Source of the DNA: Astropecten irregularis
Taxonomy: Eukaryota > Echinodermata > Asteroidea > Paxillosida > Astropectinidae
NCBI GenBank assembly: GCA_963971285.1
Contig: OZ020247.1
Location: 10,312,614-10,376,613, forward strand
DNA length: 64,000 bases
Direction of reading: 5' to 3'
Positions 31,401 to 42,200 of the stretch are shown one piece after another (position 1 is the stretch's first letter; every line of letters begins with the position of its first letter). Below the pieces are notes generated by a model. The model made no database searches. It saw only the letters and a program-made list of their open reading frames with translations, and was not told the DNA's origin. Made by a program: the position numbers and the translations under genes.

Positions 31401-32616
31401 CTGGGGCCAATTTCATGGCACTGCTAAGCACAAATATTTCTTAGCACAAAAATGTCTTGCCCAATAAAACAAAGTAAACAAACCACAGTTAAAAATTTTG
31501 TTTTATGTTCATGGCCAGTCAACAACAGCCAAAGAACAATCACAAACGATACACAACACATGGCAATTTGGTTGTTAACCCTGTTTTGATAAAGACAGAA
31601 ATGTCATGCTTAGCAAATGTTTGTGCTAAGCAGCGCCATGAAATTGGCCCCAGGTCTTAGGTGTATATCGAGCCAGATGGTTACGTTGAATCATGGAGGA
31701 AGAAAAGCAGACCTGTTTCCTTCCTCCATGGTGAAATCATAGAGCAACACCTTGCTCTGGTTAATTAAATAAAGCTGTGATTAGCTTACTCGTTGAAATG
31801 ATCTCCCGATGAGATATCAGATCATCCAGTTTATTGGGGCGATATTTTTCCACCCTACGGACAAAGTACAAAATAATAAATATATTCATGTGTTAATTTA
31901 ACAATCCTCGGTAATATCATACTTTGGTTTTTATCAAATTCAAAGAAATACAGATTCATGGGCAAAAATATCAAGACAGATATACAGTAACAGTCATCTG
32001 TGAAAATTTCAGTCCCATACGGTGCTCACTTTTTGAGAAAATAGTGAAAAACAGCCAAGTCTTTTCTCTTTTATTTTTGATCTTTTAAAAGAACAAAAAG
32101 GTTTTCGGTCGTTGTTTTACTGATTTCTGGATAGGCCTAAATACACAATTTCAGGCGGAAGAATGTTAACGGTATGTTTCTACCACTAGGCACTACCATC
32201 TTCATACCACGGGTGTAAATTATACGTAAATCTGTGAACATTTGTGTTTTGGTTTCTTACCAAAGCATGATGCTAATTACTACCTTTAAAATCACATCAT
32301 GATTAATACAATTTAATATTAGTGTTTACAAGTTACAACAATACAAGTCAGTAGGTCACAGTAAAAAGTACCTAACAACAGAGGGCGCTTAACACAATAT
32401 CACTGCATGCAGACAACGTAAAACGCAACATGACAATCCTTGGAATAAAACATTAATTTTTCGAATCATATAAAGACGATCTTTCAACCCTTTGTTGGAA
32501 GACCAGCACTGCACAATCTGCTGGTAATAAGTATATTGCTTAAAATATCAAAGGAAAGTTGTTAACGTATATTACCAAGGTAGATTTGCTGCACGTTTCT
32601 TCTCCATACCGTCCAT
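25328..32616 (-). CDS. RFC5: Replication factor C subunit 5 (clamp loader small subunit)
   Basis: AAA+ ATPase subunit of the RFC clamp loaders that place PCNA (or 9-1-1) on DNA in the nucleus. Ten exons join in phase to 332 residues (human RFC5 is 340): 32616-32576, 31854-31790, 30961-30825, 30665-30512, 29571-29412, 28731-28650, 27522-27393, 26701-26624, 26359-26305, 25424-25328. Visible: [19 protein letters not shown], Walker A GPPGTGKT (52-59), Walker B-type ILDEADAM (DEAD 117-120), the SRC motif (159-161) and the C-terminal end [14 protein letters not shown]...AEA. The ATG has a good Kozak context (AACATGG). It shares a promoter with KSR and converges on PPM1D. All catalytic motifs are intact. 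Confidence 0.97.
25466..25620 (+). repeat. SINE-like retroposon copy (TTTCCGCAAACCGATCC family)
   Basis: GACTAAAGCAGACTAGTCG, TACATGGTGTTTCCGCAAAC and tail ATGCAAAGCCTCAAATATTT, as at 1390 and 11077. In RFC5 intron 9. A B-box-like GGTTCGAATTCC follows at about 25653. Confidence 0.7.
25781..26130. mobile_element. MITE copy, TIR AATACACC family
   Basis: Diverged sister of 16156-16593 sharing CCTTGACAAATTAACCAATC and CAACGGAGAGAAG. The right terminal repeat is decayed. RFC5 intron 9. Confidence 0.65.
26279..26298. repeat. Poly-G tract (20 bp) abutting a splice donor
   Basis: Twenty G on the plus strand. On the RFC5 sense strand it is C20 starting directly after the exon 9 donor GTAAGT. Confidence 0.9.
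26305..26359 (-). CDS. RFC5: RFC5 exon 9
   Basis: 55 bp. [18 protein letters not shown]. Donor GTAAGT is followed at once by a run of 20 C on the sense strand. Confidence 0.94.
26422..26530 (+). repeat. tRNA-derived SINE
   Basis: A-box TATCTCAGTTAGTAGAGC and B-box GGTTCGAATCCCACTCC, then a TTTTCTTTGTTCACCTTTC tail. Sister at 27982-28090. Not an intact tRNA. RFC5 intron 8. Confidence 0.75.
26624..26701 (-). CDS. RFC5: RFC5 exon 8
   Basis: 78 bp. (N)[19 protein letters not shown] then HVYVHR. Donor GTAAGT. Confidence 0.94.
26933..27284 (+). mobile_element. TTAA MITE subfamily A
   Basis: Right end AAAGTATGATACTACCT|TTAA (27285-27288). The left end is decayed at CCGGTACTCTGCTTTGG. RFC5 intron 7. 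Confidence 0.83.
27393..27522 (-). CDS. RFC5: RFC5 exon 7
   Basis: 130 bp after [28 protein letters not shown], then [13 protein letters not shown]. Donor GTATCC is weak. Confidence 0.94.
27604..27832. mobile_element. Foldback MITE (GGGCCAATTTCATGG family)
   Basis: CAGGGGTCAATTTCACAGC at the left and GCTCCATGAAATTGGCCCC at the right are inverted. Inside: ACCATGAAATTTCTC and AACAACCAAATTTCTGTG. Copies at 31401 and 63331. Confidence 0.75.
27982..28090 (+). repeat. tRNA-derived SINE
   Basis: AGCTCAGTTGGTAGAGGAC (A-box) and GGTTCGAATCCCACTCCAGT (B-box) with the tail TCTCTTCATTCATCTTTC. Same family as 26422. Confidence 0.75.
28235..28632. mobile_element. TTAA-flanked element, TIR AGGTTT, beside RFC5 exon 6
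   Basis: TTAA|AGGTTTAATG...GCAAACCT|TTAA (28231-28234 and 28633-28636). No coding capacity. Its flank lies just inside RFC5 intron 6 next to the exon 6 donor. Confidence 0.7.
28650..28731 (-). CDS. RFC5: RFC5 exon 6
   Basis: 82 bp. [20 protein letters not shown] then RSINILQ. A TTAA element begins 14-17 bp into the following intron. Confidence 0.95.
29412..29571 (-). CDS. RFC5: RFC5 exon 5 (SRC motif)
   Basis: 160 bp. (V)[30 protein letters not shown]. Donor GTGAGT. Confidence 0.96.
29636..30513 (-). repeat. 31-bp minisatellite filling RFC5 intron 4
   Basis: About 28 copies of a 31-bp unit, sense strand GAGGTCAGTAGAGGTTGCAG then TGGGGAGGTTT. It starts at the exon 4 donor itself and fills more than 90% of the 940-bp intron. 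Units away from the donor become degenerate (29640-29760). Confidence 0.95.
30512..30665 (-). CDS. RFC5: RFC5 exon 4 (Walker B)
   Basis: 154 bp after [24 protein letters not shown] and [19 protein letters not shown]. Its donor, GAGAG|GTCAGT, is also the first unit of the intron's minisatellite. Confidence 0.96.
30825..30961 (-). CDS. RFC5: RFC5 exon 3 (Walker A)
   Basis: 137 bp after CCCAACAG. Contains [20 protein letters not shown] and ends SMVLE. Donor GTAGGT. Confidence 0.97.
31239..31395. repeat. ACCACACATGG dispersed repeat
   Basis: Inverse counterpart of 15840-16055: AACCACACATGGTTTT, GATCCAGTTCCCCTGTGG, GTGTGGTAAGCA. Confidence 0.5.
31401..31653. mobile_element. Foldback MITE (GGGGCCAATTTCATGGC family), best copy
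   Basis: CTGGGGCCAATTTCATGGC at the left and GCCATGAAATTGGCCCCAG at the right are near-perfect inverted ends. CTGCTAAGCACAAA / TTTGTGCTAAGCAG extends the arms. RFC5 intron 2. Confidence 0.85.
31790..31854 (-). CDS. RFC5: RFC5 exon 2
   Basis: 65 bp coding (W)[18 protein letters not shown] then IST, the RFC box start. Donor GTAAGC. Confidence 0.95.
31910..32285 (+). mobile_element. TTAA MITE subfamily A
   Basis: CGGTAATATCATACTTTGG at the left and AATTACTACCT|TTAA (32286-32289) at the right, with the GATCTTTTAAAAGAAC module. RFC5 intron 1. Confidence 0.83.
32576..32616 (-). CDS. RFC5: RFC5 exon 1
   Basis: 41 bp coding [13 protein letters not shown] plus two bases of Trp. Donor GTAATA. Confidence 0.9.
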
Positions 32617-32631
32617 GTTGACTTTCTTGTG

Positions 32632-32642
32632 TTTGGCGCGAA
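32632..32642. promoter_or_regulatory. E2F site in the RFC5/KSR promoter
   Basis: TTTGGCGCGAA matches the E2F consensus TTTSSCGC in near-palindromic form, 16 bp upstream of the RFC5 ATG. Replication-factor genes are classic E2F targets, so S-phase control of RFC5 is the natural inference. Confidence 0.65.
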
Positions 32643-32663
32643 TGGATTCACAAGCTGCCTCCC

Positions 32664-32684
32664 TGACGTCATTACTTCACGTGA
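32664..32684. promoter_or_regulatory. CRE (TGACGTCA) and E-box (TCACGTGA) pair
   Basis: Perfect palindromic TGACGTCA (32664-32671) and TCACGTGA (32677-32684) lie five bases apart in the 491-bp gap between the RFC5 and KSR start codons. No TATA box is evident between the genes. Confidence 0.6.
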
Positions 32685-33107
32685 TTGAAAGGTGTGTGTA
32701 CTTTGAAGTACGTGTGGATTCATCCATTATTGTAGGTGGGGTTCATATGTCAAAGTGGACCTTAGCATTCATATTTCTTGATATATGCGCAGTATCCATT
32801 AAAAAATTCATGTAAATATGCAATACGTGTGTAGAACGAGTTTTATTTATGATGAATGAGCCTTTATTTTATAAAAGTGAAGCGTGTTTAAATCATCCCT
32901 CCAGATGATTCATCACCAAAAAACCCGGTCGTTAAAGTGGTATCGTCAAATAGGAAAAAAAATGTCAGTCTGTGTTGTAAGTAGAACGGACGTCTGAGGC
33001 ATGAAATGTTCCGTCAATTTTTAGTCGAAATTTCTCCCGATCAGAAGCTGGATTCATGAGTTGAAATTCTTTCTTCCACGTCTTGTGTTGTTTTGTTGGT
33101 GGCAGCC

Positions 33108-33254
33108 ATGGCAGACGATCCGTTGGTAGTGTCCAACGCCCTGGACAACTTGCGGGCAATCCAGTCGGTCATCGACGGGCGAATCTCCAGTTTAGACGGC
33201 TTGCGAAAGCTGGGTAGCAGCGACTACACGCAGCATGAAATAAGGACTGTCGAG
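33108..33254 (+). CDS. KSR: KSR exon 1
   Basis: 147 bp, 49 codons: MADDPLVVSNALDNLRAIQS to QHEIRTVE, ending in phase 0. Donor GTAGGC. Confidence 0.87.
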
Positions 33255-36200
33255 GTAGGCCTATAAAAAACCAAACTGCACCATCTTTTTGACACAAGTG
33301 TGTTATTTGTTATTGTAACATTCATCGATTTTATGTGTACCACCACCAGTGACACTGGTCAATTAAAACTAGGGCAGTGTGAAGTAGGCCTACGTTTGAC
33401 TTTGAATCATTGTTAGGAAAATTTAAGGGGAGCATTTTATTATAGGATTTGCAAGGCCTCCAACATTTTTTAGGCCTATTGAGTTTGAGACAGAAAATGG
33501 ACCCAACAGTTCATAAACAGTGCAAACACTAACAGTCACCATGGGAAATCTTAGTTCATCAGATGCTGGGTTTTTCAAGCAAATCAAGATTTAGTGTCTT
33601 TTCCAAAGATCGTTCGTCCGAACGATTTTTGGAACAAACATAAAGTACATGTAAACTATTCTTCATGTTTTATAAGAAAAATCGAGTCGGGTTTTTGCTA
33701 TTTTCTCGTGACTCAGATGTCCGATTGAGCTCAAATTTTCACAATCACAGGTTTATTATTTCATACATGTTTGATCAGACAAAGTATGAGTGCAGTCCTG
33801 TGACCTTTACCAATCATGTATTGTACCTTTAAACTGATTCTCATTTCTGAGTCTGACTCTGTCACAGAAAATTTTTTGTGAATTTTGTTTGAGCTGATTA
33901 GCACTATTGTTGTTCGTAAATGGAGGAAGTTGGTTGGGAGGAACCGAGGAAGATTCACTTTGTTCCATTTTCGTCCAATCCGATTGACCTACTTATTCTC
34001 AAAGCTTAATGAATTCCTTGAGGGCAATTTGTGACACAAGTTTACATTCTATTTCTACCTCGATGTTTAAACTAGGTACAGTACATGATTGGTATAAACA
34101 TACCCCAAAACAGGAACGTTCACAGATTTACCTATAACTTTCAGGGTATGAAGATGGCGCTGGTAGAAACATGCCAGTAAAATATTTCCACCTGAAATGG
34201 CGTATTTATCCAGAAATTAGTGAAACAAAGACCGAAAACAGTTTTGATTTCGGGTTAAGATCAAAACCAGTTGTTATGTACATGTATAAGAAAAATTGAG
34301 TCGGGTTTTCGCTATTTTCTTGTGACTCAGATGTCGGATTGAGCTCAAATTTTCACAGGTTTATCAATATCATGTACATGTGTACATGTGTTCGGTCAGA
34401 CGGAGAGTGTTAGTGTTGTTCTGTGACCTTTACCAATCATGTATTCCAGTGTGTGATAAAAACACAGGAGGGTCCCGAACTTAATAATCACCAAAAATTT
34501 ATTTCCAAAAAAACTTTGCTTTGGTAGTCACCTGTGTCCTGACTTTAGATACAAAAAGTAGAACGCTACTCTTTCCATCATAAATACAAATGGAATTTAG
34601 GAGACATAGGAACAATTTGAATTTAAATTTAAAATTACTTTGGAAATTGACCCTTCTATACTTGGTGCGGTTTGTGACCAAGAAAATAATGGAGGCGGTC
34701 ATATCCACAATTCTTACAAAACATTCAACATTTTTGGACAGAACAATCATGACAATTTGTTACAACATACATGTATGTATTTCAAGCACATTATTATTAA
34801 TATTATTTATTACTGGTAATGACACTACGGATTCATCAAAAGCGCCCTAGGCACTGTAGCTTGAAAGCCTAATGAAACCTTTTATGGAAAGATGATGAGA
34901 AGAAGATACAGTTTTAAAAGTGGGATGAAAACCCCAGAGTAATATTCTGGGTAAAACCCACAGAATCAGGTAGGGACTGAAAACCCAATCAAGCCGGACT
35001 TGAACCAGGTCCGCAGAGGTGAAAGGCGAGGAAAGAACCACTATGCCAACCTGACTCTCGACATTACAACATGGATTCGAGTACACAGACTGTTTGAGTG
35101 GGAACAGTGTTGTTTTGGTAAATCAAAGCTAATAAAATTGGTCATTGTGTAGTTTCTGTAGCTAGTAGTATGCTTGATTGATTGTACTATAGAGATAGGA
35201 ATGGACAGTTTGTAATTTAGTCAAACTTAGGGTTAAATTGAGTCTTTTCCAATTGTCCCCTCCAGGTCCGATTGTTACACTTAGTAAAATTGTTACAAAA
35301 TTAATACAACTTTTTGTAACCTATGTGCGCCTTTATTTTATCAAATTCTTGTAAATTTATGCATATCAATGAATAGGTTTCTGTTGAGTGTTTTTCTGAA
35401 GTAATTTAACAACATTGGCAAATTGTATTGTTTTCTTGATTTCACCCCACGTATCATCCCCAACAGGGAAGAATTTGTCCAATTGTAAGGCTATGCTTTT
35501 TTATGTAAGGGTAGTATCATACTTTGGTAGCATACCCAAACAGAAATATTCACAGATTTACCTATAACTTACAGGATATAAAGATGGTGATAGTAGAAAC
35601 ATACCGTTAAAATTGTTCTGCCTGAAATGCTGTATTTATCCAGAAAAGAGTAAAACCAGTGACCAAAATTAATTTTGATCTTTTGAAGATCAAAAATAAA
35701 AGAGAAAAGACTTCAGAAATACTGTGGTCGTTTTTCACTGTTTTATCAGAAAGTGCGCAACTTATTGAACTGAAATATGCACAGATGACTGTTATGGTAT
35801 CTTCCTTGATATTTTTGCCCATGAATCTGTATAAATTTCTTTGACACAAACCAAAGTATGATACTACCTTAAAGTTTGTGGATAATGGGTTATCAGAATT
35901 ATTGACAGTCCGAGGTTAGTAGGTGACACAGCCTCACACATGGTGACTAATCAGCATAGAGAAATAATTCAGCAATGTAAACATGGCCCGTTGCTGATGA
36001 CACAACCGCTGAATAATGTTAATGTAGGCCGGCTTATCTGGCCTCGTTATAAGTGTTATCAAATGTAATAGGTGTCAGTTTGTGCCATACCATGTAATTC
36101 TTTGTAATCTCGGTTTACTTTGGAGAAGGGGGGGGGGGGGGGGGTTCAACTCCAGACATACATTCCGTAATTTTCGGAATATTGGCCGTGGCTTATAAAT

Positions 36201-39200
36201 TGATTTTCACCCTGAAAAATATCCCTAGGCTTATGATCCAGGCGACTTATATGGCAACATCTGAAGAATAAAACCAACTTGAGGGTATTCCTTTCTCCAT
36301 ACATACATGTACACGGATTATATTTTGTTATGATTTAGGTATTCGCGATCATTTATTGTCTGCACATGGTTTAAATTTGAGAGATATTTCATGGCTGACT
36401 GCTTTCATTGCTATTCAGTTTTAAGGCTAGAGTGCAGGATTGGCAACATACCCAAACAGAAATGTTCACAGATTTACCTATAACTTTCAGGGTATGAAGA
36501 TCGTAGAAACATACAGTTAAAATATTTCCATCTGAAATAATGTTTTGATCTAGAGGTAAGAACAAAACCGTTCGTTATAAGAACATTTGAGTTGGATTTT
36601 CGCTATTTTTTCTTGTGACTCAGATGTCCAATTGAGCTCAAATTTTCACAGGTTTACCATTTCATGTACATGTACACACATGTTGGATTAGACAAAGTGC
36701 GAATGCTGTTCTGTGACCTTCACCAATCATGCATTACACCTTAACATGTAAATGAGCTTGAAATTTTGTATGAAAGAATATGCATACGATACAGATACAT
36801 ATTAATAAACTTTTTATTGTAGGGAAATGCAAGTTGGGATGTATATTACCCGTACCGGTACACAAAGTCAAAGTGAAATTAACCGAGTCATCAGTAAATC
36901 TTTTCTGTAGGTAGTCACTAAACTTTCTCCAGCATTAAGATTAAAGTCAACTCCATGTACATACATGTACACAATTTACATGATCATTGACTGACCCATC
37001 TTCAATACATGCTTAGCCCTTTTTGTCCTTTCTGTCCAGTTTAGAACAATTGCTATTGTTCTACTATGAGAAACCTGTCCTTCATCTGCACGTAATGTAT
37101 TGAGCATGTTGCGGCACGTACATACATGTACATGTTATAGTGTACATGATGTGCATGACCTTGACTTATTGTCCAGGAGAAAAATCAGCTTGCTTAGTAG
37201 ATTTGTCCTAGTCCTGCAATTTCACTGTCATTTTTTAATTGTCCGTATTACAGATCATCTTAATTCTCTACTTAAACATGCAGCGGGACCGTCATCAAAT
37301 GAACAGACTATTGTAGCTAGTACTGTCCATACTGAACGAATAGGCCCTATGCCTGTTTAAAAGACTTCCTTTTTTGTGTTGCTGACAAAACAGAGGAGAG
37401 ACTTGAAACCAGTCTAATTGCTCCCAGGTTTCAAGGAAATGGAGTACATGAGTCACACAGGCACACACAGGCTGACTGTGCATAGTAACTGTGCATAGGG
37501 CATTGACTCAAACCTGCGTGCATTTAGCAATATAGCCAATAGGGCACTGTATGTACAATGTATGATACATGCATTGTACAGGGGACTTCATGTACATGTA
37601 GAGGACATTAAGGTCACTGGCATCAGGTTCTGAGAAGAAACTGACCGAAGTTTTTTCTGTTTTTCATCGCGTACATGGGCTTTGGGCTGACAAGTATTGA
37701 CTTGGTTCATACTAAGAATTGTGGTTCATGACATGTTTTCATCAACCGTACACGTACTGGTGCTCTTACAATTTTCTGTTTTTGTTGAAGGGAGGGATTG
37801 TGTTGTACATTGTATTTCCTTGTATGCTTCCAAGTTCCATGAATTTTCATTTTAGTTCTGATGCCGGGATCGATTTCAGAAAGCCCAACGATTGATAGTT
37901 ACTCGAGTATTGAAGGACCCATTGCATCCTACATGTACATGTATGTAGGACTGCAGTGCATCATAAGTTCCACTGTTGCTTATGAGTTACGATGAGTTTA
38001 GTGAAATCGACCCCTGAGATCATACATTGTACAACTGTAGGCCTACATTATGAATTAAAGGTACATACATGTACAGTGTAGAACATGATTGGTGAAGGTC
38101 ACAGAGCAGCACTCACACTTTGTCTGATCCAGCATGTTCATGAAATAATAAACAGAAATTTGAGCTCGAGCAGACATCTGAGTCACGAGAAAATAGCGAA
38201 AAACCAGACTTATTTTTTCTTTAAATAAAACATGGTTTGATCTTACCCCGAGTTCAAAACTGTTTTCGGTCGTTGTTGTACTAACATGTAATTTCTGGAT
38301 AAATACACCATTTCCGGTGGAAATATTTTAACGGTATGTTTAGAATACCAGCACCATTCTTCACATCCTGAAAGTTATATGTAAATCTGTGAAAATTCCT
38401 GTTTGGGTATGTTACCAATCCTGCGCTGAACCTTTAATAAATGCCAAGTCATGTTCAATGCAAAGGAGTCTGGGTAATTGACCAGGGGCCTATTTCATAA
38501 AACATACGACGCGTCGCAGAGTTAAGACGCATCCTTTCTCTATGGACTCACCGCATCTACGACATATACATGTAGGACGCTTCGCAAATCGAGTTGCGAC
38601 GCGTCACAGAGCTTTATGAAATCAGCCCCAGGACTTTAGAAAAGTTATCATAGCGATTGAATTACATATTTGTTTGTTTTCTGGCAGAAGATTTTTTCTG
38701 TGTTCACATGACTTTCATTTTTTAATTTTTTTTTTTCAAACTTGAAAGAGTCCTCGTCTGGCGATTTCAAAATAAAATCTGAAATCTGGCTTGAATTTCA
38801 AGCAATTAGTGAACCCAGACATATATGACTGACTCATGCTCACAGTGTAGCATTTGGGGAATTGGACTGAGTTAGCCTGACTGGGTCGTGAAATGTCTGA
38901 TAATGTCATTGGGACAACGTCGGTCGGTCGTCGTGCCGTGTGTGTGCGAAGTAAGGGTCTGTAATTGGTCAGAGTGTGCGTGATTCACACGTAGTCACGT
39001 ACATGTAGCATCTGATATCAATAAATACAGTGTATTATACATGTACATACGTCCCAGTCTGATCCATCGAGCACAATCTGACATCTTGGATCCGGTCCAA
39101 CTCACTGCCAATCAATAGAAGACATTTCAAGATCATGCTTCTTTTCCTACCTCCATGCTTGTACTGAGACATGTAGGCCTATCATTTAATGGGCAATCAT

Positions 39201-42200
39201 ACTCTCCTAGTTTACCAAGTTTTTTTACTTGGGGTGTCTGATTTTAAAATGGAACCTGCTACAGTACTGAAAATAGCAGCCTGCAGATACTTGAGCAAAG
39301 TCACATCCTGAATGAATGTGAATTGTTCCCGGTCATAGTGGTTACTAATGTTTGCAATCATGCATCAAGATTCTTACATTTGTGATAAAATCATGGCTTT
39401 AGAATTAAGTTTGCATGGGAATTTTAATCAATTGCAGAGCAGAAGACAGGTTGCCTGTCAAGTAGAACTAATAGCGCTCCGCACTTGCGCTAAAAATTGC
39501 ACCGGTTCTCAGACAAACATTGCAACCATGCAAACGTGTGTGTCTGTGCACGTCCATGTACACTACATGTGTGAGTCAATGTTTGTCTGACCTGTGGGGA
39601 ATTTGTGACGTCATTAGTGCGGACTGCTATTTAATATTTATATGCATGCATGTTACAGTATCTGTTTGAATTTTACAAGTTTACATGTGTACAGTTTGCA
39701 ATGTACTGCACATGGAAATTTACATATGTACAAAGTTATGCAAATTTGATTGGAGCAGGAATTAAGCCTCAAATACATGTAGGTGGAAGTCAGTTTTCCA
39801 TAATTTGCGCAGTAAATTTGTTACCCTTTTTCTTACCTTTAAAAAAAGAAATTTATAAAATTGTATACATATTGTATACATGTACATGTAGCTCGACTGA
39901 TTCCACTATGTGGTACATGTATACATGTGTACATGGCAGAACAAAAACCAGCTACATACCGTGTGCATGTGCATGTACATGCACATGCACACGAAGACGC
40001 AGGCGGTTTAAGACATTTTGCAAGGCTGGCTTATACATGTAGTTAGGCTGCCCCGAGAAATGTCATTTACATGACTTGATTGCGTACATGTAAATTGCAC
40101 AGTGGCGTCGTCAGGTCATCATGTTCACGTGTCATCATGGTTCCATGGCCATTGCACACACACACATGAAGCTTTCAGGACTAATTGGATTATAATAACA
40201 TAGGGATCTGCCATGGCAAATAAAGCGTGCATTTTGTCAGTTGTGCATTCATGGCACATTCCCAATGTGCCTGGCTAGACCTATGAGTCCAAGACCAGAC
40301 AGAGAATGTATTTCAAGACTGTGTTAGGTTTCTAGACCAGGGGGGATTTTTTTTTTACAACATGGAGGTATTTGAAGTATGCAAACGACCATTCAATTGC
40401 ATTGTATGTCTGTGTGTAGTGCATTAATAATGTAGGTCAACAAAATCATGAATGTCTCATGATGAATTTAAGACCCTACAGGGCTCGAATTTCGTGAAAA
40501 AAAAAAACACTGGACAGCAGGTCTAGTAACTGAAGCATTTTACTAGACCTGAACTTACATGTACATCTCACTAGACCTGTGGCATTCATGTACTGTACAT
40601 AGGAAAACCGTTATTATATGCAATGGGAGACTTTTGGAGAGTCGGTCTTGAGTCAACAGCGCAATCACGCAGCACACGTTGTATTGCGCGTGCGTGCGCT
40701 GTTGTCTCAAGACCGACTCTCCAAAAGTTTCCCATTGTGTACAAAATCATCAATTTAGGCAGTATTTTATTGTGCAAGGAAAACAAAATCACTAGACAGC
40801 CGGACTAGTGCAGTACACACTTTATACCAACACTGAAATCACTAGACTCGGTCCACGGTCTAGTGGATATTTCGAGCCTTGCCCTATCATGTAGCCCCTA
40901 CACAGTGTTTTCATATAGGGATATTGAAGGCGAGATTCAAATGATAAAACGCATGCTACATTTCACTGCTAGAGCTTGGCTCATGTTTTTAAAAAAGTTC
41001 AACCCTAGCCACATTTCTTGTATGGTGGAACGCCCCTATAATGAGCACAGGGGGATCCAGAGAAATTTTCCGTCATTTCATTAAACAAATTTAAAGCTGC
41101 CAGTGTTTTGGGTCTGGGATCATTGTTTGCACAAAACCATGGAGCCAAGTGGTACAGTATGTTCACACGAGCTGCTAACTTTGCCGCTAATTTCGCTGGT
41201 AACTAGTTAGCAGTGAAAATTTGTGGCTGTTGGAATGCAATTTTAGCTAACTTCACTGTCAACTTTGCTGCTAACTTCACTGCTAAGTCCGAAAGTTAAC
41301 AGCAGACATTTGTGCTGTTAACAAAGGGTATGTTCACACTTCGTTGCTAACTTCGCTGCTAACTTAGCAGTGAAAATTTGTGGCCGTTAGATCGCAATTT
41401 TAGCTAACTTCGCTGTCAACTTCACTGCTACATGTAAGTCCGAAAGTTAACAGCAGAAATTTGTGCTTTACATTTATGATTTAGCCTATTTTTTTTACAT
41501 GAGTTGATCCTGTTTCTATAGTAACTAGTATTGTGACATAACACTTAGCAATTATGTACAATAGGCCTATGTTACGGTCTGTCTTTCCTTTCTTGAAATC
41601 GATTCAGTAGTAATTTTTCACAAAATGTTATTTTGGGAACGCTCATCATGCACATGTCATGTTGGGAAGAGTTTTACATTGTAATGTATCTCAGAATTAA
41701 TATTAAAATATGAAATCCACATGATAAAAATCATTAAAAAAAATTTATAAACTGAAATTGTGGAAAATATGACATCTAGGCTAATGTACACAATACACAT
41801 AGTGTTCTTCAGCATATGTGTGCAATGTGAATTCTGCTATGTACATGTACACATATATGTTTGTAGTGTACTGCATCATTGCCATCTGTTTTCAAGGTTG
41901 TCACATTGTTACATTGGAATTCATTTCCTGTATGTAATGACTCTCTTTTTGTTACTTGATCTACATGTAATTGGAAAAGATAAATTAATGAAAAGACTTA
42001 AGTCCGATGCCTCCAATTTGTTGAAACAATTTTTTCCTGGAAACATTGATTGATTGACTGAACTTAACTGCTAAATTATTATGCCATGTGCAGATTCACA
42101 AGAATTTTCCCTCTTGACACACTTGGAATTTAGGAAACATTTATGGCGTACACATGTGAAACAAAAGAAAATTATTGGTGGATGAATGAATTTAAAGAAA

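Noticed and set aside
39650-40042. 130-codon plus-strand ORF in KSR intron 1
   Set aside because: Cys/His/Thr-rich from ACATGT repeats, with no domain, Kozak or splice support.
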